Source of the DNA: Clostridium sp. CAG:768
GTDB taxonomy: Bacteria > Cyanobacteriota > Vampirovibrionia > Gastranaerophilales > Gastranaerophilaceae
Length of the DNA stretch: 50,335 nt
Assembly (NCBI GenBank): GCA_000437435.1
Contig: FR899620.1
Coordinates: 1 to 50,335, forward strand
Direction of reading: 5' to 3'
Position 1 is the first letter of the stretch. The number at the start of each line of letters is the position of its first letter. Of this stretch, positions 6,085 through 14,770 are shown piece by piece. The notes below the pieces were generated by a model, which saw only the letters and a list, made by a program, of their open reading frames with translations, was not told the origin of the DNA and ran no database searches. The position numbers and the translations under genes were made by a program.

Positions 6085-7719
6085 ATGGTAAAGAAAAAAT
6101 CTGGTAAAATTATTGAAACCAACAAAGCTGTTGCTTATGTTCGTGTATCATCTCGTGAGCAAGAAAAAGGATATTCTCTTACCGCTCAAGAAAAACTGCT
6201 ACGGAAATATGCTAAAGATGAAGGATTTGAAATCGTAGAGTTCTTTAGAGAAGCAATGAGTGCGAAGAAATCTGGTCGTAAGCAATTTAACCTAATGCTT
6301 AAGTATTTAAAATCACATAAAGATGTTAATAAACTGTTAGTTGAAAAAACTGATAGAATAACAAGAAATTTTAAAGATGTAGTAGACCTTGATGAAGTAG
6401 ATGGGTTAGAATTGCACTTTGTAAAAGAAGGTTCGATTATATCTGAAAAATCAAAGAGCCAAGATAAAATGATATATGGCTTAAGAGTTGTTCTTTCTAA
6501 ACAGTATATAGATAATCTGAAAGAAGAAGCAGAAAAGGGCATATTAGCTAAAATAGAAGACGGAGTTTATCCTTCTATTGCACCTGTCGGATATTATAAT
6601 ACAATGAACAAACTGGGTAAGCATATAATAGCTGTTGATGAAGATAAAAGAGCTGTAGTAAGGAAAGCCTTTGAACTATACGCAACAGGTAACTACTCAG
6701 CTAAAACAATTAATGATATGTTATACCCACAAGGCTTGACTAACAGAAATGGGAATAAACTCGCTAAATCTACAGTTGAGAGGATGTTCAAGAATATCTT
6801 CTACATTGGGCAATTTGAGTTCAAAGGATTTATCTGTACTCATGCACAACATGAAGGTATTGTTGACCTTAATACCTTCAATGCAATACAAGAGCGTTTA
6901 GGTGGTGTTGTAAGGACAAGAACTCATGATATTCAATTCCCTTATCAAGGACTGTTTAAATGTGGTATCTGTGGCGGTATGCTGACACCAGAATTGAAGA
7001 AAAAGAAAAGTGGTAAACAGTACATATACTATCACTGCAACGATTTCTACAGACAGGGGTGCAAGAAGCTATCCTATATCTCTCAAACAAGTATAGATAA
7101 GGTACTGGCAGAGTTTCTAAAGAATTTTCATGTATCAAGAGAGCTGATAGAAGCAATTAAAAGTTTTATTAAAGAAATACATGATGACAAAAATGACTAT
7201 CAGGGGAAAGCAGAAGCTAACATTAGCAGAAAAATTGAACAGCTTAACAAACGCATAAGACAAGCCTATGATGACAGATGTGATGGAACTATCGAAGAAG
7301 ATTTCTGGAAGAAGATAAATCAAGAGTACCATACTGAAAAAGCTGAATTAATTGAACAGCTAAATAGAATAAATGAAGCTGATGTTAAATTCTATGATAC
7401 ATGCGAGAAATTACTGGCATTTGCTAAGGACTCATACAACATGTTCATGAACGGAACAGTTGAAGATAAGCGATTTATCACTCAAACTGTACTATCGAAC
7501 GCAACATATTATGACGGAAAACTAGATGTAGAGCTACATCCAGCATTTGACACTCTATTTAGATTATCTAAAGAACATGAACTTAAAAAATCCACTATCG
7601 AACCGTCTGAAAGTACTGATTTTACTAACAAAAAAACACTTCCTAAGAAGTGTTTTAAAAATGGCGGGAACGACGAGGCTCGAACTCGCGACCTCATGCG
7701 TGACAGGCATGCGCTCTAA
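6085..7719 (+). CDS. large serine recombinase (integrase), runs into tRNA-Asp
   Basis: This 544-residue recombinase is of the size of phage and element serine integrases. The resolvase domain starts with AYVRVSSREQ (residues 17-26), with Ser22 as the catalytic residue. The recombinase domain is about 160-275. A zinc ribbon has Cys293, Cys296, Cys318 and Cys326. A coiled coil (about 370-435) is the segment that controls integration direction in this family. It catalyses attP x attB exchange. The frame has no stop before the chromosome junction: the last about 19 residues (NGGNDEARTRDLMRDRHAL) are the antisense reading of the tRNA-Asp gene, and about 8 residues before that read through the tRNA terminator. 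The original C-terminus was therefore probably different in the circular form. Confidence 0.9.
   Translation: MVKKKSGKIIETNKAVAYVRVSSREQEKGYSLTAQEKLLRKYAKDEGFEIVEFFREAMSAKKSGRKQFNLMLKYLKSHKDVNKLLVEKTDRITRNFKDVVDLDEVDGLELHFVKEGSIISEKSKSQDKMIYGLRVVLSKQYIDNLKEEAEKGILAKIEDGVYPSIAPVGYYNTMNKLGKHIIAVDEDKRAVVRKAFELYATGNYSAKTINDMLYPQGLTNRNGNKLAKSTVERMFKNIFYIGQFEFKGFICTHAQHEGIVDLNTFNAIQERLGGVVRTRTHDIQFPYQGLFKCGICGGMLTPELKKKKSGKQYIYYHCNDFYRQGCKKLSYISQTSIDKVLAEFLKNFHVSRELIEAIKSFIKEIHDDKNDYQGKAEANISRKIEQLNKRIRQAYDDRCDGTIEEDFWKKINQEYHTEKAELIEQLNRINEADVKFYDTCEKLLAFAKDSYNMFMNGTVEDKRFITQTVLSNATYYDGKLDVELHPAFDTLFRLSKEHELKKSTIEPSESTDFTNKKTLPKKCFKNGGNDEARTRDLMRDRHAL
7627..7656 (-). terminator. terminator of tRNA-Asp
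   Basis: Arms AAAACACTT (7633-7641) and AAGTGTTTT (7648-7656) form a 9-bp stem. On the minus strand a T-run follows, just after the tRNA 3' end. The recombinase frame reads straight through it on the other strand. Confidence 0.8.
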
Positions 7720-7739
7720 CCAAACTGAGCTACGCTCCC
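7662..7739 (-). tRNA. tRNA-Asp (GUC)
   Basis: This is a complete 78-base gene with encoded CCA (7664-7662). The acceptor stem is GGGAGCG with CGTTCCC, one G-T pair. The anticodon stem CATGC/GCATG encloses the loop CTGTCAC, anticodon GTC. The T-arm has the normal TTCGAG loop. It is the apparent insertion target or boundary of the mobile element on its left. Confidence 0.95.
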
Positions 7740-7828
7740 ATATTTTGTTTTCAATGTCTTTCGACAAGTTTTATTATAATATGCTGAATTTTTTTTTGCA
7801 AGTCTTTTTTTATGTTATATTGAAAAAT

Positions 7829-8518
7829 ATGAAATTAAATAATATTTATTTACCCCAGAAAGAGAAGCAGCCATCTTTTAATGCAAAAAATTCAGTATTA
7901 AAAGATGCTGATTGGGTATGTAGGTCTGTTAATAAAAATTTTCCAGCACTATCAAATACTTGGCTTAATTATAATTTGCATGTCAAGCATGCTAATAAGA
8001 TTAATTTAATTTCTTCTATCGGAGAAAAAATTTATAATGCCAGATGTAATAATAATTCCGAGCTAGTTCCTGTTAAATTTTTGAAAAAATTACTGGAGCA
8101 GGTAAGGGATAACAAAGTTGGTAATTGTTATGAAAAGGCTACAATTGCTGATCTTATTTTAAAAGTTAATGGCGTTAATAATTGTGATAGAATTAATTTG
8201 GTGACAAATGATGGACAAAAAAATCTTCATCATACTGTTTTACTCGTTAATTTTGATAAACAAAATTATTATCCATCTTTACAAAAATTGGTGATAATAG
8301 ATCCTTGGTGTGGGGATAGTGGTTATGCTGATATTATGTTAAAAAAATATGCCAATATGTTTAATGATTTTTTCAAATTGAAAAAAGGCGAAGATATTCA
8401 ATTTGTAAAAAGACATTCATTAGATTTCTCAGATGAGGATATTAAATTTTTTAAGAAAAATTATCCTGAACTTGTTTTTAAAAGTTCTGATAAACATAAA
8501 TTATTCACTGAAGTTTAA
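7829..8518 (+). CDS. Cys-His-Asp hydrolase-like protein (transglutaminase/papain-like)
   Basis: This is a 229-residue protein. The frame is open further upstream through the tRNA, but the ATG at 7829 lies 7 bases after TATATT and is the sensible start. GNCYEKA (98-104), HHTVLLV (134-140) and IDPWCG (157-162) give a Cys100, His134/135, Asp158 series. Their order and spacing match cysteine proteases and deamidases of the papain/transglutaminase fold, including several bacterial effectors. No signal peptide is present. The N-terminus carries the segment PSFNAKN, which resembles the starts of two unknown proteins at 36.2-37.3 kb. Catalysis is inferred from motif order only. Confidence 0.65.
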   Translation: MKLNNIYLPQKEKQPSFNAKNSVLKDADWVCRSVNKNFPALSNTWLNYNLHVKHANKINLISSIGEKIYNARCNNNSELVPVKFLKKLLEQVRDNKVGNCYEKATIADLILKVNGVNNCDRINLVTNDGQKNLHHTVLLVNFDKQNYYPSLQKLVIIDPWCGDSGYADIMLKKYANMFNDFFKLKKGEDIQFVKRHSLDFSDEDIKFFKKNYPELVFKSSDKHKLFTEV

Positions 8519-8520
8519 AC

Positions 8521-8553
8521 AAAAAAAGTCCGTTAATTAAACGGACTTTTTTG
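8521..8553. terminator. bidirectional intrinsic terminator
   Basis: A 13-bp perfect stem (8522-8534 with 8540-8552, core AGTCCGTT/AACGGACT) is flanked by A6 and T6. It separates the convergent genes at 7829 and 10289. Confidence 0.93.
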
Positions 8554-8570
8554 TTATGTATATTTTTTAT

Positions 8571-10289
8571 TTATTTATACAATGGTGCAAGTTTTGCAGA
8601 TTGTTGAGGGATTACTCCTTCTTCAATTGATTGATATACTCTGTAATCTATTGTTGGGAAACAGTTATCAATGCTTTCAATTTCTTTTAGTGCATTTTCA
8701 TCGATGTTTCCGCTTTCAATCATATCTGCAATTTTTTCAAATCTATCAACATGTTCTCTGAATCTGTCTGTTGCATAATCTTTTGCTTGCCATGTTGTAA
8801 TTAAGAATGGCCAGTCTGAACTTTGAAGTAATAGATTTTCTCTTGCTAATTGATTTAGAGCTCTATGCAATAATTTATCTTCTGGGATTTCTGAATATTT
8901 ATCAGCTATTGCACAAATTCTTTTTTCACAAGCATGAATAATTGGCCACATCCATTCTGTTAAATGGTTATTCCATACATAGAAGTGTCCGCCTTGTCCC
9001 CAAGAACTTTCAGGAATTTGGATAGCTTCTTTTGGTGGATGTGAGTGTACATATTCTCCAGCTGTCATTCTTTCTACTTCTGGTAAATATGTTGAGAATT
9101 TTTTAATTACTTGTTTAATAAATTCAACACCTTCAAACCACCAGTGTCCGAATAATTCAGTATCGAATGATACCATTACAAGACCTTCTTTACCATGTGC
9201 TTTTTTATAGTCATTTAACATATGGTAAATTAAAGTTGTGTAGTGATCTGAGTTTTCATTAATTTTATTTAATGCCAATACCGGATCATAAAGCATTTTG
9301 TCACCTAAATCTGTTGTAGATGATGTAATTCTCCAGTAGTGCATACCAGATTTGTCATCTTTTTTGTGGAATTCTCTGAATACTCCATCGCCAGGGTAAC
9401 CATCTGCTGCTGACCATACTTGATAACCAGCTCTATCATTTCTGCCCATTACTGCTACTTGAGCATCTGGTAACCAGTATGCTGAATATGTATCATATCC
9501 TGTAGCTGGACGTTCAGGTAGCGGAATATATTCAATATTTCCGTAAACCCCAATTACACGTCTGTTACCGATAGAGTTTCCGCCTTCGATTACATGAGAT
9601 TCTGTGAAGAAATATTCAATGTCATTGTTTTGCAATGTTACTTCAATTGCAGGGCGCCAATGTTTTTTGCCATCTTTGCCTACATATTCGTAACCTTGTC
9701 TGTATGCACATTCAGGAAGCCAGCATCCGCATGCTTTTTTACCAAATAATCTTTTTGTTGTATCTGAACCTATTTTGAATTGTGCATTTAAGTTACTGTC
9801 AGTTGCTAGTAATGGAGAAAAACCATGAGTAGCTCCTGATGTTGTGATTTCAATACAACCTAAATCTTGGAATTTTTTAAATTGTGCAATTAAATCCATT
9901 CCGTATTTATTTACAAATGCATCTTTGATGTTTGAGAACCAGTCAAAGTAGTATTTAGCAAGGTATTTCAAGTGTTGTGAGTGCGCAACTTTTGGATCAG
10001 GGTATCTGTCCAAATCTTTTGAAACTTGAGCAATTCTTGAATCTAGATATTTAACGAATCCATGTTTTAAATGTTCATCGTTAAGTTGTTCTGCAAGAAT
10101 TGGGGTAATACCTACTGTTAACTTTGCCTTAATACCTTCATCATATAATTCGGAGATTGCATTTAACAATGGAACGTATGTTTCTGCCATACATTCATAT
10201 AAATTTTCTTCCCCGAAAGGCCACATGCCGGCTTTTCTATAATAGGGTAGGTGGCTGTGTAACATAAATACGAATTGTCCTACTGACAT
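8571..10289 (-). CDS. GH57 1,4-alpha-glucan branching enzyme (DUF1957 type)
   Basis: This is a 572-residue glycoside hydrolase of family 57 that makes alpha-1,6 branches in glycogen-like glucan. Conserved regions are seen in order: HSHLPYY, TSGATHGFSPLL, GCWLPECAY (Glu193, expected nucleophile), FFTESH, SFDTELFGHWWFEGVEF (Asp376, expected acid/base) and EWMWPIIHACE. The C-terminal helical domain includes LLLQSSDWPFLITT, typical of the branching-enzyme subgroup. The start is placed at the ATG 5 bases after GGAGG; an in-frame ATG four codons earlier overlaps that site. Enzymes of this kind occur in cyanobacteria and thermophiles. It is a single gene convergent with the one at 7829. The specific activity (branching rather than amylase) is from overall similarity. 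Confidence 0.88.
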   Translation of the reverse strand: MSVGQFVFMLHSHLPYYRKAGMWPFGEENLYECMAETYVPLLNAISELYDEGIKAKLTVGITPILAEQLNDEHLKHGFVKYLDSRIAQVSKDLDRYPDPKVAHSQHLKYLAKYYFDWFSNIKDAFVNKYGMDLIAQFKKFQDLGCIEITTSGATHGFSPLLATDSNLNAQFKIGSDTTKRLFGKKACGCWLPECAYRQGYEYVGKDGKKHWRPAIEVTLQNNDIEYFFTESHVIEGGNSIGNRRVIGVYGNIEYIPLPERPATGYDTYSAYWLPDAQVAVMGRNDRAGYQVWSAADGYPGDGVFREFHKKDDKSGMHYWRITSSTTDLGDKMLYDPVLALNKINENSDHYTTLIYHMLNDYKKAHGKEGLVMVSFDTELFGHWWFEGVEFIKQVIKKFSTYLPEVERMTAGEYVHSHPPKEAIQIPESSWGQGGHFYVWNNHLTEWMWPIIHACEKRICAIADKYSEIPEDKLLHRALNQLARENLLLQSSDWPFLITTWQAKDYATDRFREHVDRFEKIADMIESGNIDENALKEIESIDNCFPTIDYRVYQSIEEGVIPQQSAKLAPLYK

Positions 10290-10623
10290 TTTTGCCTCCA
10301 TATCTCATTTAAACGAATTACTATTATATAAATATAATTCCTACTTATATATTATTTATACCACAAATGGCTAAAAAATATAATCCTTTAGAACTAATTC
10401 TTATGTATAATCGTTACATTTTTTAACAGTAAAATTTGTATTCAAGTTATAGCTTTAATCTATCAATTTTATATAAAATTATTGTATGCTTTTGTTTGAT
10501 TATACATTTATTTACATATGTATTGCTTTTTTTATTTTTTTTATTTAATATGAATTTGCTCACATCCTCAAATGTGTCCGAAGTCATTAATCGGGCGTAA
10601 GAGTAAAAGAAAGGCAAAATAAA
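10290..10623. promoter_or_regulatory. divergent promoter region, rpsT promoter
   Basis: A gene-free 334-base stretch lies between two divergent genes. For rpsT, TTGCTT (10523-10528) and TAATAT (10546-10551) are 17 bases apart. The leader contains the small hairpin CACAT/ATGTG near 10560-10576. For the minus-strand GH57 gene a TATAAT lies near 10330. Nothing else is recognised. Confidence 0.6.
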
Positions 10624-10893
10624 ATGGCAAATATTAAATCTGCTAAAAAAAGAGTACTTATAGCTGAAAGAAACAGACAAAGAAACGTTGCTTTCAAAAC
10701 TTCAATTAAAACAGCTTTGAAAAAAGTTTTAGAACTTGCTAAAGCTGAAGATAAAGAAGCTTTAAATGCAGCTCTTTCAAAAGCTTATCAATTATGTGAT
10801 AAAGCTGTTTCAAAAGGTGTTTTGCATAAAAATACTGCAGCTAGAAAAAAATCAAGATTAACTAAAGCTGTAAATAAATTACAAGCAAAATAG
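10624..10893 (+). CDS. rpsT: ribosomal protein S20
   Basis: This is an 89-residue basic helical protein with the family start MANIKSAKKRVLIAERNRQR and the C-terminal KNTAARKKSRLTKAVNKL. It binds 16S rRNA in the small subunit body. It is monocistronic, with its own promoter and a strong terminator, as is usual for rpsT. The only SD-like sequence before the ATG is AAAGAAAGG about 10 bases away. Confidence 0.97.
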   Translation: MANIKSAKKRVLIAERNRQRNVAFKTSIKTALKKVLELAKAEDKEALNAALSKAYQLCDKAVSKGVLHKNTAARKKSRLTKAVNKLQAK

Positions 10894-10912
10894 TTGATTG
10901 CATATTCTTTTA

Positions 10913-10950
10913 AAGGCGGTTGTTCATAAAATTGAACAACCGCCTTTTTT
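10913..10950 (+). terminator. terminator of rpsT
   Basis: A 14-bp stem AAGGCGGTTGTTCA / TGAACAACCGCCTT with a 6-base loop is followed by a T-run. Confidence 0.95.
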
Positions 10951-10981
10951 AATAAATATTCATAAATAATAGTGATATTAG

Positions 10982-11010
10982 TTGCAATGAGTATAAAAAA
11001 GTGTTAAAAT
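10982..11010 (+). promoter_or_regulatory. promoter, leaderless
   Basis: TTGCAA (10982-10987), a 17-base spacer and TAAAAT (11005-11010) are followed by 6 bases and then the ATG at 11017. There is no space for a ribosome binding site. Confidence 0.7.
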
Positions 11011-11016
11011 ATATAT

Positions 11017-11646
11017 ATGGTTTTCGCGGCTCTTTTATTATTTTTATTAGTATTGTTGTTTTCGTTTATTATTTATCTTTTCTGTAAAAGGGTAATATAT
11101 AAACTAAATAAGCGTGTGCTTGCAAGAAATATTGCAATTATAAAGAACAGTAAAGAGTTAGCTTCTTTTGAAAACTTGTCTGAGAATGAAATTCGTGAAA
11201 GATTGATTATTCCGTTTTTCTTAGTATTAGGGTATAACACTTTTGATATGCGAGAATTTGTTCGTACTCAAAGAAGAGCGTCTGTAGAACCTGATTATAT
11301 TACTAAAAAATGGGATAATAGTAAATTATGTAAGCGATCTTTGTATATAAAATATGAAAAGTTTGCAGACGATGCCGTAGATCTAAAAAATAAAGTTTAT
11401 ATTGATAATAAAATGCAAGGAGTGAATATTGATGAGTTGATGAATAAACTTTATTTTAACGGGGAATATTATGTGTTAACTAATGGCTATTTATATTTAT
11501 TCTTTAATAAAAATTATGTGATTGGAAGTAAGAAGTTTGATTTTTGTTTTAATGTGAAAAGCTTTACTAAATCTGATATTGCGCGTCTTGCATATTTTAC
11601 AAAACAGTATATGTTTTTGCAAATTTCTGATGTTTATCGTGCTTAA
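11017..11646 (+). CDS. membrane-anchored HSDR_N-like protein
   Basis: This is a 209-residue protein with one N-terminal membrane segment (about 2-24) and a cytoplasmic domain. NLSENEIRERLIIPFFLVLGY (about 54-74) followed by PDY (about 92-94) matches the start of type I restriction R-subunit N-terminal domains ('E-x-x-x-R-x-x-L-I-x-P-F-x-x-x-L-G-Y ... D-Y'). The later (D/E)xK strand is replaced by KVYIDNKM, so the nuclease site looks lost. A YYVLTNGYLYLFF segment near 150-165 fits the 'knowing the content' strand of that fold. It is probably a non-catalytic derivative. It is monocistronic. Confidence 0.5.
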   Translation: MVFAALLLFLLVLLFSFIIYLFCKRVIYKLNKRVLARNIAIIKNSKELASFENLSENEIRERLIIPFFLVLGYNTFDMREFVRTQRRASVEPDYITKKWDNSKLCKRSLYIKYEKFADDAVDLKNKVYIDNKMQGVNIDELMNKLYFNGEYYVLTNGYLYLFFNKNYVIGSKKFDFCFNVKSFTKSDIARLAYFTKQYMFLQISDVYRA

Positions 11647-11742
11647 TTTTTTCTGATTAATATTATGTAAAGATTATGGTAATTAATTATTTATAGAGTA
11701 TAATTATCTCATCAAAGTATTATTTTAATAAGAAAGATAATT

Positions 11743-12537
11743 ATGCAGGATAGTTTAGAAAAAAAATCAATAAAAAATATCGATTTTAATATAGATTTAG
11801 CTCAAAGTTTTGGAATTTATAAAAATAATTCAGAATTTGATTTATTAGATTATGCAAGTTCTGTGAATATTTCTTGTGGTTTCCATGCTGGAGATCCTTT
11901 GACTATAAAAAATGCTTTATTAAGGGCAAAAGAAAAAAATGTAGTAGTTGGTGCTCATATCGGATTTGATGATATTCAAGGTTTTGGATATCGTGACATG
12001 GATTTAACCGAAGATGAGATTGAAGCTATTGTCATTTATCAGGTAGGAGCTTTAATGTCTTTTGCAAAAACTATGCATCTGGAAATTGAACATGTAAGAC
12101 CTCATGGTGCTATGTATAAAAAATGTGCTACTGATTTTTCTTTTGCATGTTCTGTAGCAAAAGCTATTCAGAAATGTTCAAAATGGCTTGTATATTATGG
12201 TGCATCAGGAGAAATTACTGAAAAAACAGGAGAACTTATTAATATCCCTGTTGCACAAGAAATTTGTCTGGAAAAAATGTATAATGTTGATGGTACTGTG
12301 AACACAGTTGCCAGAGATAGCGAAAATACTGAAATGGGAATTTCTCGTTTGAAACAATTGCTTTCAACATCTCAAGTTTCAAACGTAGAAGGTGGAAAAA
12401 CTATTGTAACAGCTGATACTATTCACTTTACAAACAGATTGTCAAATTCTTTGGAATTAATAAGACAAGCTCATGAAATAATAAAACCTGTTCCAGTAAA
12501 TTATAAAAATGCTTGTATGTCAGGTTGGGTAGAATAA
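11743..12537 (+). CDS. pxpA: 5-oxoprolinase subunit A (LamB/YcsF family)
   Basis: This is a 264-residue protein of the LamB/YcsF family, which with PxpB and PxpC hydrolyses 5-oxoproline to glutamate using ATP. Family blocks are present: DFNIDLAQSFG (start), NISCGFHAGDPL, GAHIGFDD, GFGYRDM, HVRPHGAMYK. The usual D-x-N-x-D near the N-terminus is present as D-F-N-I-D. pxpB and pxpC are not next to it, so they are elsewhere or the protein acts otherwise. AAGAAAGA precedes the ATG. A TATAAT lies about 40 bases upstream. Confidence 0.85.
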   Translation: MQDSLEKKSIKNIDFNIDLAQSFGIYKNNSEFDLLDYASSVNISCGFHAGDPLTIKNALLRAKEKNVVVGAHIGFDDIQGFGYRDMDLTEDEIEAIVIYQVGALMSFAKTMHLEIEHVRPHGAMYKKCATDFSFACSVAKAIQKCSKWLVYYGASGEITEKTGELINIPVAQEICLEKMYNVDGTVNTVARDSENTEMGISRLKQLLSTSQVSNVEGGKTIVTADTIHFTNRLSNSLELIRQAHEIIKPVPVNYKNACMSGWVE

Positions 12538-12561
12538 GTAAGAAGGATAATTCATAAGGTG

Positions 12562-13917
12562 ATGAAAGATTTTAGAAAAAATGTAAAAATGCCGGAAGAT
12601 GTAAAATGGTTAATTCCTGGATTGCAGGTAAAAAGATGGTTTGCACTAATTTTCCTAGGTGCAGTTCTAATGACTTTAGGTGTATTGATTTTATTTGATA
12701 TCAAACCTGTTTTTTACACAATGGAATTCATTCGAAAAATAGCGATGAATGTATCTACTGAATGGATAGCATTTGCTATTGTGATGTTTGGTGCCGGTAT
12801 GTTTTTCAAAGGTTGGCAAAAAACAAATCTTTCAATGCTTGATGGCGCTGATAAGCAATCTTTACTAGAAAATTTATATAGAAGAAGAAAATTAAACAGA
12901 GGACCTAAGATCGTTGCAGTTGGTGGTGGTACAGGTCTTTCTATGTTATTAAGAGGAATAAAAAATATCACTAATAATGTAACGGCTGTTGTAACTGTAG
13001 GTGATGATGGCGGTAGTTCTGGAAGATTAAGAGAAGAAATGGGAGTTTTACCTCCTGGAGATATAAGAAACTGTATTGCAGCTTTAGCTGATGATGAAGA
13101 TTTGGTTACAAAATTATTCCAATACAGATTCAGAAATGGTGAAGGGCTAGAAGGACACAGCTTTGGAAATTTATTTTTAACTGCTTTATGTTCTATTACC
13201 GGCGATATGGTAAGAGCAGTGAAAGAATCTTCAAATGTTTTATCAATTCGAGGTAGAGTTTTACCTTCTACTTTAGATGATATGAAACTTGTTGCGGAAA
13301 TGGAAGATGGTAGAATAATTCATGGGGAATCAAATATTCCTGAAGCTCATGGAAAAATAAAAAGATTATTTACAGATCCTCAAAATTGCCACGCATTGGC
13401 AGATGTAATTTCAGCAATACGAGAAGCTGAATTAATTATTTTGGGACCTGGAAGTTTGTATACAAGTGTTATTCCAAATTTATTAATCCAAGAAATTTCT
13501 CATGAGATTGCAAAATCAAATGCTAAAAAAATATATGTATGCAACATAATGACACAACCTGGAGAAACAGATGGATACAGTGTGTGTGATCACGTTAATG
13601 CAATTATGAAACATGCTGGCAGTAAAAAAGTTATTGATGCTGTATTAGTTAATGATTTTATGCCATCAAATTTAGCTAAAAAATACGAAATGGCAGGTTC
13701 TTATCCAGTAAAACTTGATTTAGATAATTTGAAAAGACTTGGAGTAAAATTGGTTACAAGAAAACTTATTGAAGATAGTAAGGAAGGTCTTGTAAGACAT
13801 AGTTCAAACCGTGTAGCAAGAGCAATTTATTATTGGTTTAGAAAAGAACATAAAAATGAAAAAGGTTTCTTTTCTTCATCAAATAAAACATCTGAAAAAC
13901 AAGGTTGTAATGTGTAA
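12562..13917 (+). CDS. yvcK: YvcK/CofD-like gluconeogenesis factor with membrane N-terminus
   Basis: This is a 451-residue protein; a GTG one codon earlier is an alternative start. Residues about 28-90 contain two membrane segments, absent from the short Bacillus YvcK but known in cyanobacterial-type homologues. The soluble part has the Rossmann start KIVAVGGGTGLSMLLRG, TVGDDGGSSGRLREE, PPGDIRNCIAAL and GPGSLYTS, all hallmarks of the 2-phospho-L-lactate transferase-like YvcK family. These bind UDP-sugars and are needed for cell shape and growth on gluconeogenic substrates. The stop TAA shares a base with the ATG of panB, so the two are translationally coupled. Confidence 0.88.
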   Translation: MKDFRKNVKMPEDVKWLIPGLQVKRWFALIFLGAVLMTLGVLILFDIKPVFYTMEFIRKIAMNVSTEWIAFAIVMFGAGMFFKGWQKTNLSMLDGADKQSLLENLYRRRKLNRGPKIVAVGGGTGLSMLLRGIKNITNNVTAVVTVGDDGGSSGRLREEMGVLPPGDIRNCIAALADDEDLVTKLFQYRFRNGEGLEGHSFGNLFLTALCSITGDMVRAVKESSNVLSIRGRVLPSTLDDMKLVAEMEDGRIIHGESNIPEAHGKIKRLFTDPQNCHALADVISAIREAELIILGPGSLYTSVIPNLLIQEISHEIAKSNAKKIYVCNIMTQPGETDGYSVCDHVNAIMKHAGSKKVIDAVLVNDFMPSNLAKKYEMAGSYPVKLDLDNLKRLGVKLVTRKLIEDSKEGLVRHSSNRVARAIYYWFRKEHKNEKGFFSSSNKTSEKQGCNV

Positions 13918-14717
13918 TGGCTAAAAAAATTACAGTTAATACAATTCAAAAATATAAAGATAATAATGAAAAATTCTCAGTTTTAACTGCCTATGATTAT
14001 TCAACTGCAAAATATATAGACGAGGCAGGTATTGATATAATATTAATCGGTGATAGTCTTGCAATGGTTGCTTTAGGTTATGAAACAACTCACTCTATTG
14101 GAGTTGATGAAATGGCAGTATTTACTGGGGCAGTTGCAAGAGGTGTTAGTCACGCAATGGTTGTAACAGATATGCCTTTTTTAAGTTATCATTGTGATAT
14201 TTCTGCAGCAGTAGCAAATTGTGGAAAAATGATAAAATTAGGTGCAAATGCTGTTAAAATTGAAGGTTATAGTGATTATATATTGAGTGTAATAAAAAGA
14301 CTTGTAGAATCTGGAATTCCTGTTATGGGGCATTTGGGATTTACTCCTCAATTTTTAAATACTTTAGGTGGATATAAAATTCAAGGAAAAACTCAAGAAG
14401 CTGTTGAAGAGATTTTAAAGCAAGCAAAAGAATTGGAAAAAGCAGGGGTATTTTCAATAGTATTGGAAATGGTTCCGCAAGAGAGTGCTAAATACATTAC
14501 AGAAAATTTATCTGTTCCGACTATATCTTGTGGGGCAGGAAAATATTGTGATGCGCAAGTCCTTGTATCTGATGATGTGTTTGGTAAATTTTCTGATTTT
14601 AAACCTAAATTCGCAAGAAAATATGGTGATATGAAATCATTAATTTTGGATTGTGCTAAAAAGTTTGATGAAGATGTAAAAAAAGGAAATTTTCCGTCAG
14701 AAGATGAAATCTTTTAA
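13917..14717 (+). CDS. panB: 3-methyl-2-oxobutanoate hydroxymethyltransferase
   Basis: This is a 266-residue TIM-barrel enzyme that makes ketopantoate from alpha-ketoisovalerate and methylene-tetrahydrofolate, the first step of pantothenate synthesis. Key segments are LTAYDYSTAKYID, IGDSLAMVALGY, MVVTDMPFLSYH, AVKIEGY, PVMGHLGFTPQ and IVLEMVP. It overlaps the yvcK stop by one base and is followed by panC after 53 bases. The length is normal for the family. Confidence 0.96.
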   Translation: MAKKITVNTIQKYKDNNEKFSVLTAYDYSTAKYIDEAGIDIILIGDSLAMVALGYETTHSIGVDEMAVFTGAVARGVSHAMVVTDMPFLSYHCDISAAVANCGKMIKLGANAVKIEGYSDYILSVIKRLVESGIPVMGHLGFTPQFLNTLGGYKIQGKTQEAVEEILKQAKELEKAGVFSIVLEMVPQESAKYITENLSVPTISCGAGKYCDAQVLVSDDVFGKFSDFKPKFARKYGDMKSLILDCAKKFDEDVKKGNFPSEDEIF

Positions 14718-14770
14718 GTAATTTTTTGTGCTATAATTTTTTCGAAAAAGATAGAAAAGAGAGTGATATT

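Noticed and set aside
7547..7828. A longer protein start for the 7829 gene, reading through the tRNA-Asp gene.
   Set aside because: The extra part is antisense tRNA and AT-rich spacer; a -10 box and ATG at 7829 fit better.
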